Origin: Osedax fenrisi
Taxonomy: Eukaryota; Annelida; Polychaeta; Sabellida; Siboglinidae
Direction: 5' to 3'
Length of the DNA: 64,000 nucleotides
Assembly: GCA_964019155.1 (NCBI GenBank)
Contig: OZ025240.1
Location: forward strand, 35,107,507-35,171,506
Shown: one piece after another, positions 23,192 through 34,207 of the stretch
Numbering within the stretch: the first letter of the stretch is position 1
How the letters are laid out: each line of letters begins with the position of its first letter
Program-made: the position numbers and the translations under genes
Notes under the pieces: generated by a model
What the model saw: the letters and a program-made list of their open reading frames with translations, nothing else
Told to the model about the DNA's origin: nothing
The model's database searches: none

Positions 23192-23393
23192 TGTTATAAT
23201 AATTTATTGTTCTAACTATAATGGAATCGATCTGGATGCAAAGAATGGCTAAGTTACGAGTTTATGCTACGAAGATTTGATATATTAATTAAACACGTCT
23301 AACTAGGTATATATTTATTTACAAGAGGAAGATAATGTGAAATGTGTCAAGGGTCGCAGGTCATGTTCAATGACTATCAATAACAATACAACA
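23192..23393 (-). repeat. 3' LTR of element B1
   Basis: 202 bp, TGTTATAATAATTTATTG...ACAATACAACA. It is homologous to the B2 LTR in reverse orientation. The purine tract (AAAGGGGGATG on the minus strand) abuts it at about 23394-23403. Confidence 0.9.
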
Positions 23394-23573
23394 TCCCCCT
23401 TTGTTAGTGAAAGTCAGGTCTGTTGATATGGAGGGTACATGCTAGGTTGTCATAGCGACACCGATGTAAGTATAATAATAATCAACCTCAGGACTGTGTT
23501 TTGTCGTGAGAGATACGTAGTTTGGGTGATGTGCTATTGCGCATGTCATAGGTCAAGGCGGTTGGGTGGGTGC

Positions 23574-24360
23574 CTATGACGTGATGGTCGCTCGTATGAG
23601 ACAGGGGGGCGGGGTGATGCTGGGTGATTCCCGACGATTTTCCCACGATTTGGCGACGTTGTCTCTGCGGATGTCTGTCAGGTTTCGCCGGACTGTTGAG
23701 TGTTGTTCGGAATCTACCAGGTATGAGTTTGGAGACGTATGTTTCTGGAGGATCGTTCCAGTGCTCCCTGTGCTGGTGATGGGGTTTCTGATGAATATCT
23801 TCTGTCCGTCGTTAAGATCAGGAGTATTTCTTCGTGTTGTTGTATTATATGTCTTGGCTGCTTTCATTTGGCGATCATTGAGTAGTTGATCTTGAGTGGT
23901 ATTTCTGTATTCTTGATTTTTCGGTAGTATGGTCTTGATGATTCTGCCGTATAGTAATTCGGCTGGGGAAGGGTGGTTCTTTTCTTATGGTGTAGCTCTC
24001 CAAAGTAATAGTGCTTTTTCTGGGTCATCGGTTTTCGTTAATATTCTCTTTACCATCTGGATTTGTCGCTCGATGAATCCATTGCTTTGTGGATAGTGCG
24101 GTGAACTTGTATTATGGTGGAACTCCCAGCTTTTGGAGAATTGACTGAAAGATGCTGCTGAGAATTGTGGTCATTTGTCTGTGTGTAGGTGTCTCGGGAT
24201 ACCGTATTCCGAGAATATCTCCTTTAATGCGTGGATGATGCTCTGGCTATGTGTGCTTCTTAGCTTCCTTAGAATTGGGAACTTGGTGTATATGTCTGCA
24301 ACCAGTAGGTATTGTTCTTTATTGAATTCGAACAGGTCGGCTGCCACCGCATTCCATGGT
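23574..24360 (-). pseudogene. Integrase remnant of B1
   Basis: The integrase core is readable only across frameshifts. The minus strand encodes a segment parallel to the B2 DLFE...LLVADIYTKFPIL region, but where B2 has HSDNGPQFS this copy has HTDK followed by a stop. The end, 23867-23574, encodes IFIRNPITSTGSTGTI and NLTDIRRDNVAKS, the post-core tail. It cannot give a working integrase. Confidence 0.8.
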
Positions 24361-25385
24361 TATCGTGGTAGTTTTCTATTTACGAATTCTACAGGGCTTT
24401 GTCTTCTTTGGTGTGTTTGGCACTCGCTGCATTCTTCCGTGAGGTCTTGAATGTCTTTGGTCATTTTCGGCCAGTAGACGCATGTCTTTGCAAGTAGATT
24501 GGTTTTGACAATTCCAAGGTGTGGAATGTGTAGGTCTTTAAGTATGTCGGACCGTAGGGACGTTGGTATTAGTATTTGGCTTCCTTTAATGACCATATTG
24601 TTCTCATAGGTCAGCTCGTCTCTGTAGGGCCAGAATTCTCTTAGGTTCTGGGGCAGTGTTCTCCTCTCTGTTGGCCATCCGTTTTTGATGATGGTGCATA
24701 AATCTTGAAGTTGTTTCTCTTCTTTGGTTTCGTTCTTAATTAGGGCCAATCTAGGCTCGCTGAAGCGGGTATAGGATATCTGTTTATCGAACAGTATCTC
24801 ATTGTTTTCTGGAAGCGGCTGTCTGGAGAGCGTATCTGGTAGGGGTAGGTTTTTCCCGGGGACGTATTCAATGTTGATGTTCTGCGTCTTTATTTGGTTT
24901 ATCGTGATGATCTTCATCTGTTTTGTCGATGGTAGTCCCAATATTATAGGGCCAGGGGTCTCTGCTACGAAGAATGTAGCTCGCGTCGTGTAATCCTTTA
25001 GAGTGATGTCTAAGTCGATAGTTCCGTAGTGCTTCATAGATTCTCCATTGTAGACGGTTAACGTGGTTAGACTACGTTTTAAGTGGCCAGGGGTTGGTCG
25101 TGGGCCCGTGCAGTGTTCGGGGTACATACGGAGGTACGTGCGTAATGGAAGTATGTTTCCTTCCGCTCCCGTATCTACCTTCACCATCATGGTGGCGAGT
25201 TGGCCTCTCAACGTGAAGTGTAGATCGGCAGTCAGATCATTGTTGGAGTCGGTTCGTATCTCGTTGAACTTTAGTTCATTGAACTTGTGGTCGTATGTGC
25301 GGTCGTGTCCGCGATCGTGTTTTCGGGCGTGACCTGTGTTGTTATGGTACTGGGCAGAAAGTGGTTTAGATTTTTGGCGCCACAC
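24360..25385 (-). pseudogene. B1 protease joined in frame to integrase zinc finger
   Basis: The protease motif VKVDTGAEGNILPLRTY and GPIILGLPSTKQMKIITIN are followed, without a frame break, by NIEYVPGKNLPLPDTLSRQ. In B2 that stretch lies after RNase H. The frame continues through the integrase HHCC finger (LHIPHLGIVKTNLLAKTC, ECSECQTHQRRQ). About 470 residues of RT and RNase H are removed by one in-frame deletion at about 24890. Confidence 0.9.
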
Positions 25386-25583
25386 CGCAGCCCAGTGACC
25401 AATTTTGTAACAAAATCGACACTCGGACTGTGCGGCGGGGCACTGGGTACCCGTGTGTTTCAGGCCGCAATATTTACAAGTAACATAATAATTAGTATTA
25501 GTAATCTTATCATTATGTGATTTATCGAGGCGATTATTAGTTCGATTATTTTTCCGATAGTCGGGTTTAGATTTTTAACTATC

Positions 25584-26168
25584 TTATGTAACACTTATGT
25601 TATGGCTAACGTTATATACGGGTGTGTCGATAGTGCTCGTCTTGAATTCTTTGAGTTCTTGTTGCAGTGCCTCGTACGTTCTTGCGCTCTGCATGGCATT
25701 GTCTAGTGTTAAGGTGTCATCTTTGTATAACAGATCTTCCCGCAGCTTGTCGTGGGCTCCTCCCCTGATTATTTGCTCAATTAGTCGCGTATTTATCTCG
25801 GTTTCATCACAGAATTTGCATTTCTTCGCTTGGAGCATGCATTTAGTCATGTATTCGTCTACTAGTTCATCTTTGGCTTGTTTCATCTTTTCTAGTTGTA
25901 GTCTGGCCAGTCTATAGTTGGATCTTGGCTCTAGGACCTCGCTCAGGTGGTCCCAAAATTCGATTAGAGTTTTGGTTTCATTGTTCCACGTGTTATATAT
26001 TCTCAGCCCTTCTTCACCGATCCATATGAGGACGTACATCATCCTCTCTTCGCTTTTCAATTTTGATAATGGACCTTTGAATATTAATGTAACATATTGT
26101 TTAAATGCCATTAGTTCGTGGTGTAGGTCTCCTGACCATACCATGCTCGGGGTACTTATTCCGTCCAT
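25584..26168 (-). pseudogene. Gag of B1, truncated
   Basis: 194 codons very similar to the N-terminus of B2 Gag (SMVWSGDLHHELMAFKQYVT, YVLIWIGEEGLRIYNTWNNE). It stops early after ETSTID-like sequence, and the zinc-knuckle region survives only in another frame near 25390-25500. Confidence 0.85.
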
Positions 26169-26266
26169 AATTATTATTTTTTTTTAATTTTTCGTACACG
26201 TGCTTTTTTTTTTAAAAAGGCTTTAAATGTCGGTTTCTGGCGTTCGTTATTTTACCGCTGTCACCA

Positions 26267-26468
26267 TGTTATAATAATTTATTGTTCTAACTATAATGGA
26301 ATCGATCTGGATGCAAAGAATGGCTAAGTTACGAGTTTATGCTACGAAGATTTGATATATTAATTAAACACGTCTAACTAGGTATATATTTATTTACAAG
26401 AGAAAGTTAAGGTGAAATGTGTCAAGGGTCGCAGGTCATATTCAATGACTATAAATAACAATACAACA
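26267..26468 (-). repeat. 5' LTR of element B1
   Basis: 202 bp, same ends as its partner. Differences cluster at AAGAGAAAGTTAAGG against AAGAGGAAGATAATG. Confidence 0.9.
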
Positions 26469-26829
26469 TGGTGTATATATATATATGTATCGTAATATAT
26501 ATAGTAATGCGTCGGCAAAGTATGTCCACTCAAGTAGTATTATATAGCAAGTAATAAGTATATCGTATGTCTATGTACTGTTATATAGCTAGTGTATATG
26601 TATTATAAGTACTGTATACGTATATTATATATGCTCGTAGTATAACTTCTGTATAGCCTACGTATTAAGTGTCTATTATAAGGGTATCACTATCAAATAT
26701 CTATAGAAAACTAACGTGGTATCTTGGATGTGGATGTGAATACGGTTCTGTATCGTGTCTTCCGTGTATATCGTGTGTGTAGTCGTGCTCGGGTCTTAGT
26801 GTGAGCTCATGTCTTATTCGCCACCACCA
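26469..26829 (-). other. A2 leader and primer-binding region
   Basis: A TA-rich leader resembling the A1 leader, ending at the A2 5' LTR fragment. The minus strand starts TGGTGGTGGCGAATAAG immediately inside the LTR, as expected for a primer site. It is cut off by B1 on the other side. Confidence 0.6.
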
Positions 26830-26846
26830 TGTAATGCTATGTTACT

Positions 26847-27755
26847 TCCTGTTTACATATTTATTAACAACAACTAATTTTATTTATAATTTTAATCTAC
26901 GATTATTTAGACGAAGATAAGTCATCATTTATTTATTTTTAGATAATAATTTGTATTAATATTACATAAATCTTATTTAATAATTGGTTAATATTATTAT
27001 ACTATATAACTACATTTACATACAGTTTATTCATTTGTATTTTGTATTTTTGTATTATTATTGAAATAAGCAAATACAAAAGCCATAAAATATTTATTGA
27101 TATTTCCAAGAATTTGTAAAATTATCACATAGTAAATATTAATATATATGTACACATCAATATGTCTAATACATGCATCCAATGTAACTCTATAATTACA
27201 TGTACAAACTTTGTCACTTGTTCATGTAACTCAGCTATAGATTTTAAATGCCTCAATGCACATAATAGCTTGCCTTACAATTGGATAACTATACTAAAAT
27301 CTCCTTCATTTAAATTTTCGTGCCAAATTTTCTTCTAAAAACCCTCCCTCATTCCTTCACCCACTATTCCTCCACTTTCCACTACCATGACTGACCTACT
27401 CAACACTCTTCCCTTCCTCATTAAAGATATATCTACCCGCATTGACCAACATGACCTAACCCTACTCAATATATCCTCACAATTATCAAACAACAAATCA
27501 AACTACAAGTACTCAACCATTCATATTAAAAACTCCAGTTCTATTGCATTTAACATCTGCCCAACATAAATCTTTCTCCATCCATGCTCCAAAAATCTGG
27601 AATGATCTCCCTCACCATATCCGATCAATCGACTCAACTGTAACATTCAAGTCAAATTTCAAAACATACCTTTTTTCCCAATAATACATTGAAAGCACGT
27701 CCGAAAACTTCAATACAGAAGTTGATGGAAGTGCCTAAACCAATCAAGTAACAGG
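26847..27755 (+). mobile_element. Non-LTR retrotransposon remnant, internally deleted
   Basis: Inserted in the A2 5' LTR. 27162-27335 encodes a Cys-rich start (MSNTCIQCNSIITCTNF, CSCNS), like PHD-type ORF1 proteins. 27387-27569 follows in a second frame. 27541-27687 encodes SIHAPKIWNDLPHHIRSIDS followed by TFKSNFKTYLF, the classic C-terminus of non-LTR ORF2 (APKLWN-LP-IR). The endonuclease and RT between are missing. So the copy joins the ORF1 start to the ORF2 end. The first 300 bp are AT-rich with no recognisable content. Confidence 0.75.
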
Positions 27756-28100
27756 TATGTGTATGTGTACCTGTTATCTTGTATTATATGTGTTATCCCG
27801 ACGTTGTCAAATTCTTACGTTCCAGAGGCACAGATTACTTCTCATAGGATTATTCATAGGAATTAGAGATTTATATATATATAGTTAAGGTAATAAAGAA
27901 TAAAGTATCCAGATATGGCTAGTGGTGTACGTAGAGTGCGAATGCCTATATGTACATATTCAGGCATGTAGCGTTAAAGAATGTACGTGCGTTGCGGTGA
28001 TTGCATTTGTATACAATTATAATTAAGTGGGCTTGGCTACGCCTCGTGCTTAGTAATGCATAGATATATACGTGACTGTATATATGACAATAGTATTACA
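27756..28100 (-). repeat. 5' LTR of A2 (main part)
   Basis: Matches 21190-21601 through ACCTGTTAT, CCAGAGGCA, AAGTATCCAGATATGGCTAG and CGTGACTGTATATAT. The outer 17 bp are at 26830-26846 on the other side of the non-LTR insertion. Confidence 0.8.
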
Positions 28101-30455
28101 CATACGTTATATTCAGTTTTTATATTATTAAAACATTGAATTTTATTTTATTTTTATTGAGTCCTTTCTGTAAATTGGATACAGTTTTACTCAACCAAAT
28201 GTCTCTAATATCCATTCGAACCCAATCTCAAGTTAAGGCATTCATGATTTTAATTAAAAATCTGATCATTATTTTATATAAAATAATATTAGTTCACTTC
28301 TAAATAGTATTTTAAGACCTATTTTATTGGTACAGACGATGATTGAACCCTGCTACCTGTAGGAAGCACTATTTATGATACATATAATTATTTTATAAAA
28401 CTTTTTTACCATCTGAACTATGAATATCTTTATAATGAAATATGCGGACTTATATATATATATATATATTCTTTATGCTAAAATTTCTGTAATAATAGTT
28501 CTACATAAGAGTTCTACCTGAACATTTATTCTCATCTGATTTTAATATAGGGGATTTTATAATCGGTTGCATTTCTTTTAATTTTGATGTTATAAAAAAC
28601 TAGCGAGCCCCAAAAGTATAATTATTGTATAATAACTGTTATTACAATATTATTAAAGGGAAGTTTTTTCATTTATTTTTAATACATATATTGTTATACA
28701 TAATTTATATATGGTATACTATATTTGATAAGTTTTGTTAATTTGATAAATTTTGTTAAATAATATTATCTATAAAATATGAAATAATGATTATACTGTA
28801 AAGTATTATATTATATATTAAATTGGTATATAATTATTTTAATTTTATATATTATATTACGTTACTTTATTTCTTTAAAGCATTCATTCTAAGTACATTA
28901 CATTATATTACAAACAAATTATATTATATGCGATATTGTAATGTATTTTTTCATATTGTGTATAAGTTTTTATAACAAAGTTACTATATCATCATCAGTG
29001 AATATGATAGGTGTTGAGTATTGTAATATATTTGTTATAACATTGATATAAATGAGGAATAATAAAGCCCTATCGCTGAATCATGTGGAATACTAGTTAG
29101 TAAATACAAACATATTATGAATATTATCTATCCATATATTATCATCTAGACTCTAGATTCTAGAGTATCTAATACCTTGTATAAATCAATTACAGATATT
29201 GTAAATATTTAGTATCTAATCCATCTCAAATAGTAGTGCGTGAATATGGTTGAAAAGTGTCGTTGTTTTTATAAATAAATCAGGTAGAATACGAGTTCCA
29301 CTAATGAATATTATTAGATATTGTATTTTGGTTGATTCATAAACTGGGGTTCATTTTTAATATACAGATGACTAGAAATATCCAATCTCCTTGTATATCA
29401 ATTAGTGTAATGCAAATATACCGTTGAAAAGTATATATTTTGGAGTAAAATCATAATATGCAACTTAAGAAAAAGTCACCAATTGAAATATAATGAGAGC
29501 GTATATGTCCTGTCATTACTGTAATTTAGAATGTTATATTTATTAATAATTTGTATATATAATTCTTCATATAAACGATTAATGTTTATATAATATATTT
29601 AACTAGCATAATTATATTAAATTTTATATTAAGTTATTCTATATCATAATAATTCACATAATATATATAATGTAATATATTTATTTATTTCAGAATTCAT
29701 TAAGAACTCTTGTTTCAAGAATTTCGACAAAACTAGTTGTTAAAAGGTTTTAATTAATTACAATATAAATACAAAATATAATATACTATCATAGGTTAAT
29801 GCCTATAATTGCCTAATATAATTAGTTTGACTTTTATTAATAAGGAGGCTTATATATTAACTTGTGTTTTCAATCATAATATACATATATTTTATAAACT
29901 ATATGTATATATATAAAGAATATCAATAGTCAAAAATACTATTACAAATTTATTTAAATAAATAAAGCAATCAGCTAAATAGAATATATATATAAATTAT
30001 AGAATAATTGTAATATATATAGAAATTATTGTAATTAAGTGTTAATTGATGATATATATTTATAATTCCTAATCTACCTACACCCCCTACCTATACACTC
30101 CACCCAATCATCATTCCATTGATTAAACTAGAACCTGTATAACTGAGGTACAGCGGAAATAAGCTATATATAAGCTATATAAATTACTTCAATGAAAATA
30201 TACAAATCATTATTTTTATAAATTATAAAATATATATGTATGTATAATTATATCTATTAGAATTAGGGTGTCACACATATTACATATGATTATATATATA
30301 TATATATATATATTAAATCATCTATCGTATTAAATATAATGTAATTAAAGTAATTACCATATTACACATTCGAGTATCATATAATTTATTTAAAATACAG
30401 TATTTCATTTCAATCGCTACCCATACTTATATCTACAATCATTGATAGTCCGCAG
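28101..30455. other. AT-rich intergenic DNA
   Basis: 2.3 kb with (TA)n runs near 28450-28468 and 30290-30312. No open frame with family features, no RNA gene and no clear inverted-repeat element seen. It may include upstream exons of the mL48 gene too short for me to identify, since the mitochondrial targeting exon is not found. Confidence 0.5.
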
Positions 30456-33400
30456 ACAAGTCGCCCGATATGTACTAGCACCACTGCCCTAGGAGTCTAT
30501 GAACCTGATGACCTAGTTAGTTACTGCCATTAACCCTACTATATCTACTCCACTGCCCCATTGTATCCCATTATGTCCCAGAATCGTAGATAACACTTAC
30601 AACACCGTAAGATCCCCAAAGATGTACCCTATATCCCTATTAGTGATGTAAATGATGCCGAGCTTTTTAATGCAGAGCTGAGACTTGGTTATTTTGCTTA
30701 TTGTTGCCGAGCCTAGACTTTCATTTTCAGAAAAAAAACGAGCCCAAGTCGAACCGAGACTCTAGCCAAACGAACCCGAGTCGAGTTGAGACCTTTATAA
30801 AACATAAACAACCCAAAATAATGCTTTTTTAAATTAAATTTTAATATTAATTTTTGGTTATTGATGTCAAGACTTTCATTTTCAGAAAAAAAAAACGATC
30901 CCCATACGAGATGAGACTATAACAAAACGAGCCAGAGACGAGTTGAGACTTTATGTAACTGAGACTAAGACTGTATCATACTTGAGCATCATTTACATCA
31001 CTAATCCCTACCCCACCCTACCTAGAACCTAGACCCCCATAAGATACACTATACCCTACCCCACCCTACTTAGAACCTAGACCTCCATAAGATACACCGT
31101 ACCCTACCTCACCCTGCCTAGAACCTAGATCCAGAGATACCAGAATACCCGGAGTTGAATGTCTCCCTGCGTGGCTATGACTTCACAGTACTCGAATGTT
31201 TCGCTAAGTACGTCAACCAGACTGTCGATGCCCTGGATATCAAGTCTACGTCGTTAGTAATAACCTTCAGTTGACCTCTGTTCCTGGAAATTATGGAGTA
31301 TAAGGAGATGCTAAGAGGAGGAAGATAAACCATTCAGTTTAATTATTTATTGTGAGATATCTATTTTTAGGAACTTAACTATCATCAAAATGATAAATTT
31401 ATATATATATATATATATATAATTTTATATTCTAATAAACGATTCTAATCGTTTACATATCAAATCACATAGCATCATATACAGGTATTATCTATGATAA
31501 CAATAGCCCTGTATACACAGATACGCTGTACCCCAGAGAACTATGGATGTGAAGTTATTCAAGCCTAGAAGTTCTCTAATAGACATGGAACACAAGCTAA
31601 CTACGTATGAAAGAGTGGTTCGAGTTAGTACACCCCTTCATACTCCTCCTCCTCTTCCTCCTCTTCATCCTCCTCTTCCTCCTCTTCCTTCTCTACCTTC
31701 TCCTCCTTCTCCTCCTCCTCATCCTCATCCTCCTCATCCTACTCCTTACCTCTTCCTAGTCCTCTTTATCCTGCTCCTCTTCCTCATCCTCCTCCTAATC
31801 CTCACACCAATCATCCTCCTCCTCATCCTCATCCTAATCCTTTTCCTCATCCTACTACTCCTCCTCCTCATCCTCTTCATCCTCATTCTCTTTAACTCTG
31901 TTATTATATTCATTTATATTACTAGTACTGTAGTCTCTTGATATTATTCTTAAGCCGTGTACACACCGCTAGCATCAAGCACAGCATCAAGTGCAGTAAC
32001 AAGTCGCCGCCTAAAATCTATCAAAATTTCTATTTGCGCAGTAACAAGTCGCCGAGCTCTGGTAACAAGTCGCCAGCCTCTAGTAACAAGTCGCCGTCAA
32101 ATTCAACACATTCCATTTTGATAAATATACCCAGTAACAAGTCGCCGGCCTCTAGTAACAAGTCGCCACACATGCTTTACTTGATGCTCGCTATCTGGAC
32201 ACACATAATAATTTAGTAAGTAGTAACAAGTACAGTAACAAATCGCCGTGCTTGATGCTAGCGGTGTGTACACGGCTTTATATAAATCAATACAATTTTA
32301 TTTAGTAACAATTGTATTATAGTATATATACTAATATATATCAGTAAAATAAGTTACTAATTATAATACTTTATGAATATGGTTGCCTCACTATACATGT
32401 TTATAAATGTATAAATAAAATCTATGTACCTACTTATATTTCATAAATTTACCATATTAAATTATTAAATATAAACATATTAAATTAATATCTCAACTTG
32501 CCCGTCAATTCTTAATGAGATCTATATTAATATCATTAAGTGAAGATTTCAATTGTCCATTAATAATTAATTTATATATTTTAATATTCTATCTTATCTA
32601 TCTATCTATTATATTCCATATATCATTAAATTAAAAAATTAATTAAAAGTATTACATACAAACAGATGTATAAATTACTATATTATAATATATTCAGTTA
32701 CAAAATGTGGGATCCACCTTAGTTCCACTCGTGATGGAGATTATACAAACTAATCTTCCTGAAGGTGTGCAGATGATCACGAAAGAGGTTAGCTAATAGT
32801 TGTTATGTAATTATTGCTTTGTAGTAAATATAGCACTATAGTAATAGTAATATAGTAATAATATCACTTGATCTTATATTCTATATTCTCCTAATGTGCT
32901 TAAGAAAGAGATAAGTGTGGTATTTATGATGGATTTAATCTTTAACCTATAACCATTCCCATAGAATTTGGGTGCCGTTGGGGCGCTGTCGAATTTCATA
33001 TAACATATCTCCATCTTTCTCTGCTCTTCGTCGCTCTCATTACTTTTACAATATCCATGCCAGTCCACTCATCAACATTATCTTGCCATTGTAACTTCGG
33101 TCGTCCTCTTCTTCTTTTACCTTCAACAATTCCTTGCAGAATTGTTTTCGATATTGTGTCTGACCTTATAACATGACCTAACCATTTAAGTTTCTTCTCA
33201 ATAACCTTCGCTAACAATTCTTAGTGTGGGCCGATTTGACAGGTTACTTGTCTTCTAATTTCTACGTTAGTGAATCTATCTTTATAATTAATATTCAGCA
33301 ATCTCTGAAGGCATCTCATCTATTTCTTATGCAAACTTATTATCAAAGATTTTGTCCAGCATGAATGCCATATTCCTGTTTCCCATATATTATTTCATAT

Positions 33401-33866
33401 ATTTGTAAATACTGTTGTTAGTATATGTCCTCCAACTAACAATAGTTCAGCTGGGATGTTATCAACGCCCGGTGATTTGCCAATTTTTAAGGATTGTATA
33501 GCTGCTTCAACTTCAGATTCCAGAATTGAAAAGTTGTATTGATTAGTTGGCTCCTTTACAGTCAGTAGTGACTTGTCTCCATTCGCTTGATGTTTATATA
33601 ATTCCGAACAATACTCTGTTCATCTTTACATAACGTCTACCTTATCAGTGATACATTTTCCATCTTTGTCTCGTATGTTTACAACGATTTTATTCTTCCT
33701 TTTTGTTAGGTCTTTAACGATTTGGTATGAGTTCTTTGAGTTGTTCCTATTTAAACAGATTCCTATGCTTAATACTGAATTCAATACATTTTAAATTTCA
33801 GTATAATTATTAATCTCTGAAATTGTGAATTGAATATAATATAAATAACATTTTCTACAAGTTAAT

Positions 33867-33904
<38 letters not shown>

Positions 33905-34207
33905 TTCACATTTAATTATATTTACAATATTTTAATTTATAGTTTAAATTTAAAATCAATAATTTATTGTTAATAATCATTTAATATTAAATTATCATAA
34001 AATCCATTGATTTTCTCATTAAATCCTTTATATACATACAATAGAAGTATTAAAATGCAGGCACTACGTATTATATCAAGTATCTCTATTATTATACAGC
34101 CTGACATGGTCGAGGAGAACTTCAGATATGTTCCGGATGTTATCATGGAGGTCTACGAGAAACAACTGGATGACCTTGACAAAGCAAAGGAAGACCGCAA
34201 GAGATAG
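30456..34207 (+). CDS. MRPL48: Mitochondrial large-subunit ribosomal protein mL48 (5'-partial)
   Basis: Exons: probable 30456-30515 (ending GVYEPDDL), then 31135/31137-31252, 31521-31623, 32698-32787 and 34100-34207 (stop TAG). The joined frame contains YPELNVSLRGYDFTVLE, then SYAVPQRTMDVKLF, LTTYERVV, LVMEIIQTNLPEGVQM and a basic/acidic helical C-terminus. This order matches mL48/MRPL48 (in human, LTTHERVVQ, EIIQSSLPEGV). mL48 is a mitoribosomal protein with a uS10-like fold, made in the cytosol and imported. The donor sequence GTTAGT is reused in most introns. The first exon is less certain: the YEPD motif precedes the domain in other species, but part of it resembles the nearby MITE motif. 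The targeting-peptide exon is not identified. Confidence 0.88.
30641..31003. mobile_element. hAT-type MITE in mL48 intron
   Basis: 363 bp with terminal inverted repeats TAGTGATGTAAATGATGC / GCATCATTTACATCACTA. Flanked by ATCCCTAT (30633-30640) and ATCCCTAC (31004-31011), an 8-bp duplication with one mismatch. The inside holds purine-rich GAGTCGAGTTGAGAC-type repeats. No ORF. Confidence 0.85.
31005..31134 (+). repeat. 56-bp tandem repeat before mL48 exon
   Basis: About 2.3 copies of a C-rich unit (CTACCCCACCCTACCTAGAA, CCTAGACC, CATAAGATACAC). The last copy supplies the pyrimidine-rich tract and acceptor of the exon at 31135. Confidence 0.75.
31632..31905 (+). repeat. Polypyrimidine CTC/CTT microsatellite in mL48 intron
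   Basis: About 270 bp almost purely C and T on this strand (CTCCTCCTCTTCCTCC words), immediately after the exon 31521-31623. It reads open as Pro/Leu-rich peptide in one frame, which is an artefact. Confidence 0.9.
31953..32277. mobile_element. PIF/Harbinger-type MITE with iterated GTAACAAGTCGCC
   Basis: Terminal inverted repeats AGCCGTGTACACACCGCTAG + CATCAAGCAC are exact over about 30 bp, and TTA lies on both sides (31950-31952, 32278-32280). A 3-bp TWA duplication is the PIF/Harbinger hallmark. The interior carries GTAACAAGTCGCC at about 31998, 32040, 32061, 32081, 32132 and 32155, with weaker copies at 32223 and 32235. No transposase. Confidence 0.85.
32930..33780 (-). mobile_element. 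Non-LTR retrotransposon ORF2 fragment in mL48 intron
   Basis: Minus strand, in order: RT fingers region SEVEAAIQSLKIGKSPGVDN followed by IPAELL (about 33640-33440), a decayed middle, then 33217-32996 with KLKWLGHVIRSD, GKRRRGRPKLQWQDNVDEW and SRERWR, the well-known C-terminal block of non-LTR reverse transcriptases. Most of the RT core is degraded by frameshifts. It lies antisense to mL48, inside the intron 32788-34099. Confidence 0.82.

Larger units (their letters stand above)
23192..26468 (-). mobile_element. Ty3-type LTR retrotransposon B1, RT-RNase H deleted, nested in A2
   Basis: 202-bp LTRs at 23192-23393 and 26267-26468 differ at about five positions (near 97-98% identity). On the minus strand: 5' LTR (26468-26267), primer site TGGTGACAGCGG, leader, gag (26168-25584), protease fused to the pre-integrase segment (25385-24360), broken integrase, 3' LTR. 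It is the same family as intact B2. No 5-bp duplication is visible. The left flank is a further B leader and the right flank is A2 leader, so this is not a simple nested insertion. Confidence 0.88.
21166..28100 (-). mobile_element. Ty3-type LTR retrotransposon A2, degenerate, hosting nested insertions
   Basis: LTR-related sequences at 21166-21601 (3') and 26830-26846 plus about 27756-28100 (5', split by an inserted non-LTR fragment) share ACCTGTTAT, CCGACGTTGTCAAATTCTTA and AGGCATGTAGCGTTAA. Flanks CATAT (21161-21165) and CATAC (28101-28105) are a near-match target duplication. LTR divergence and indels exceed those of A1 and B2, so this is the oldest of the four. Gag and most of the protease are missing, and RT and RNase H remain. 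Element B1 lies inside it. Confidence 0.82.

Noticed and set aside
23192..26468. B1 as a simple nested insertion in A2
   Set aside because: No 5-bp duplication, and the left flank is another B leader rather than A2 sequence, so a more complex history is needed.
28300..28370. tRNA-like sequence (GATTGAACCCTGCTACCTG)
   Set aside because: It has a T-arm-like word but no acceptor stem, D-arm or anticodon stem that would pair.
31543..31941. 132-codon Pro/Leu-rich ORF
   Set aside because: The first third is mL48 exon 31521-31623. The rest is the intronic polypyrimidine microsatellite after a GTTAGT donor.
31938..32216. Ser/Asn/Lys repeat protein (SNKSP repeats)
   Set aside because: A translation of the GTAACAAGTCGCC array inside a MITE, not a gene.
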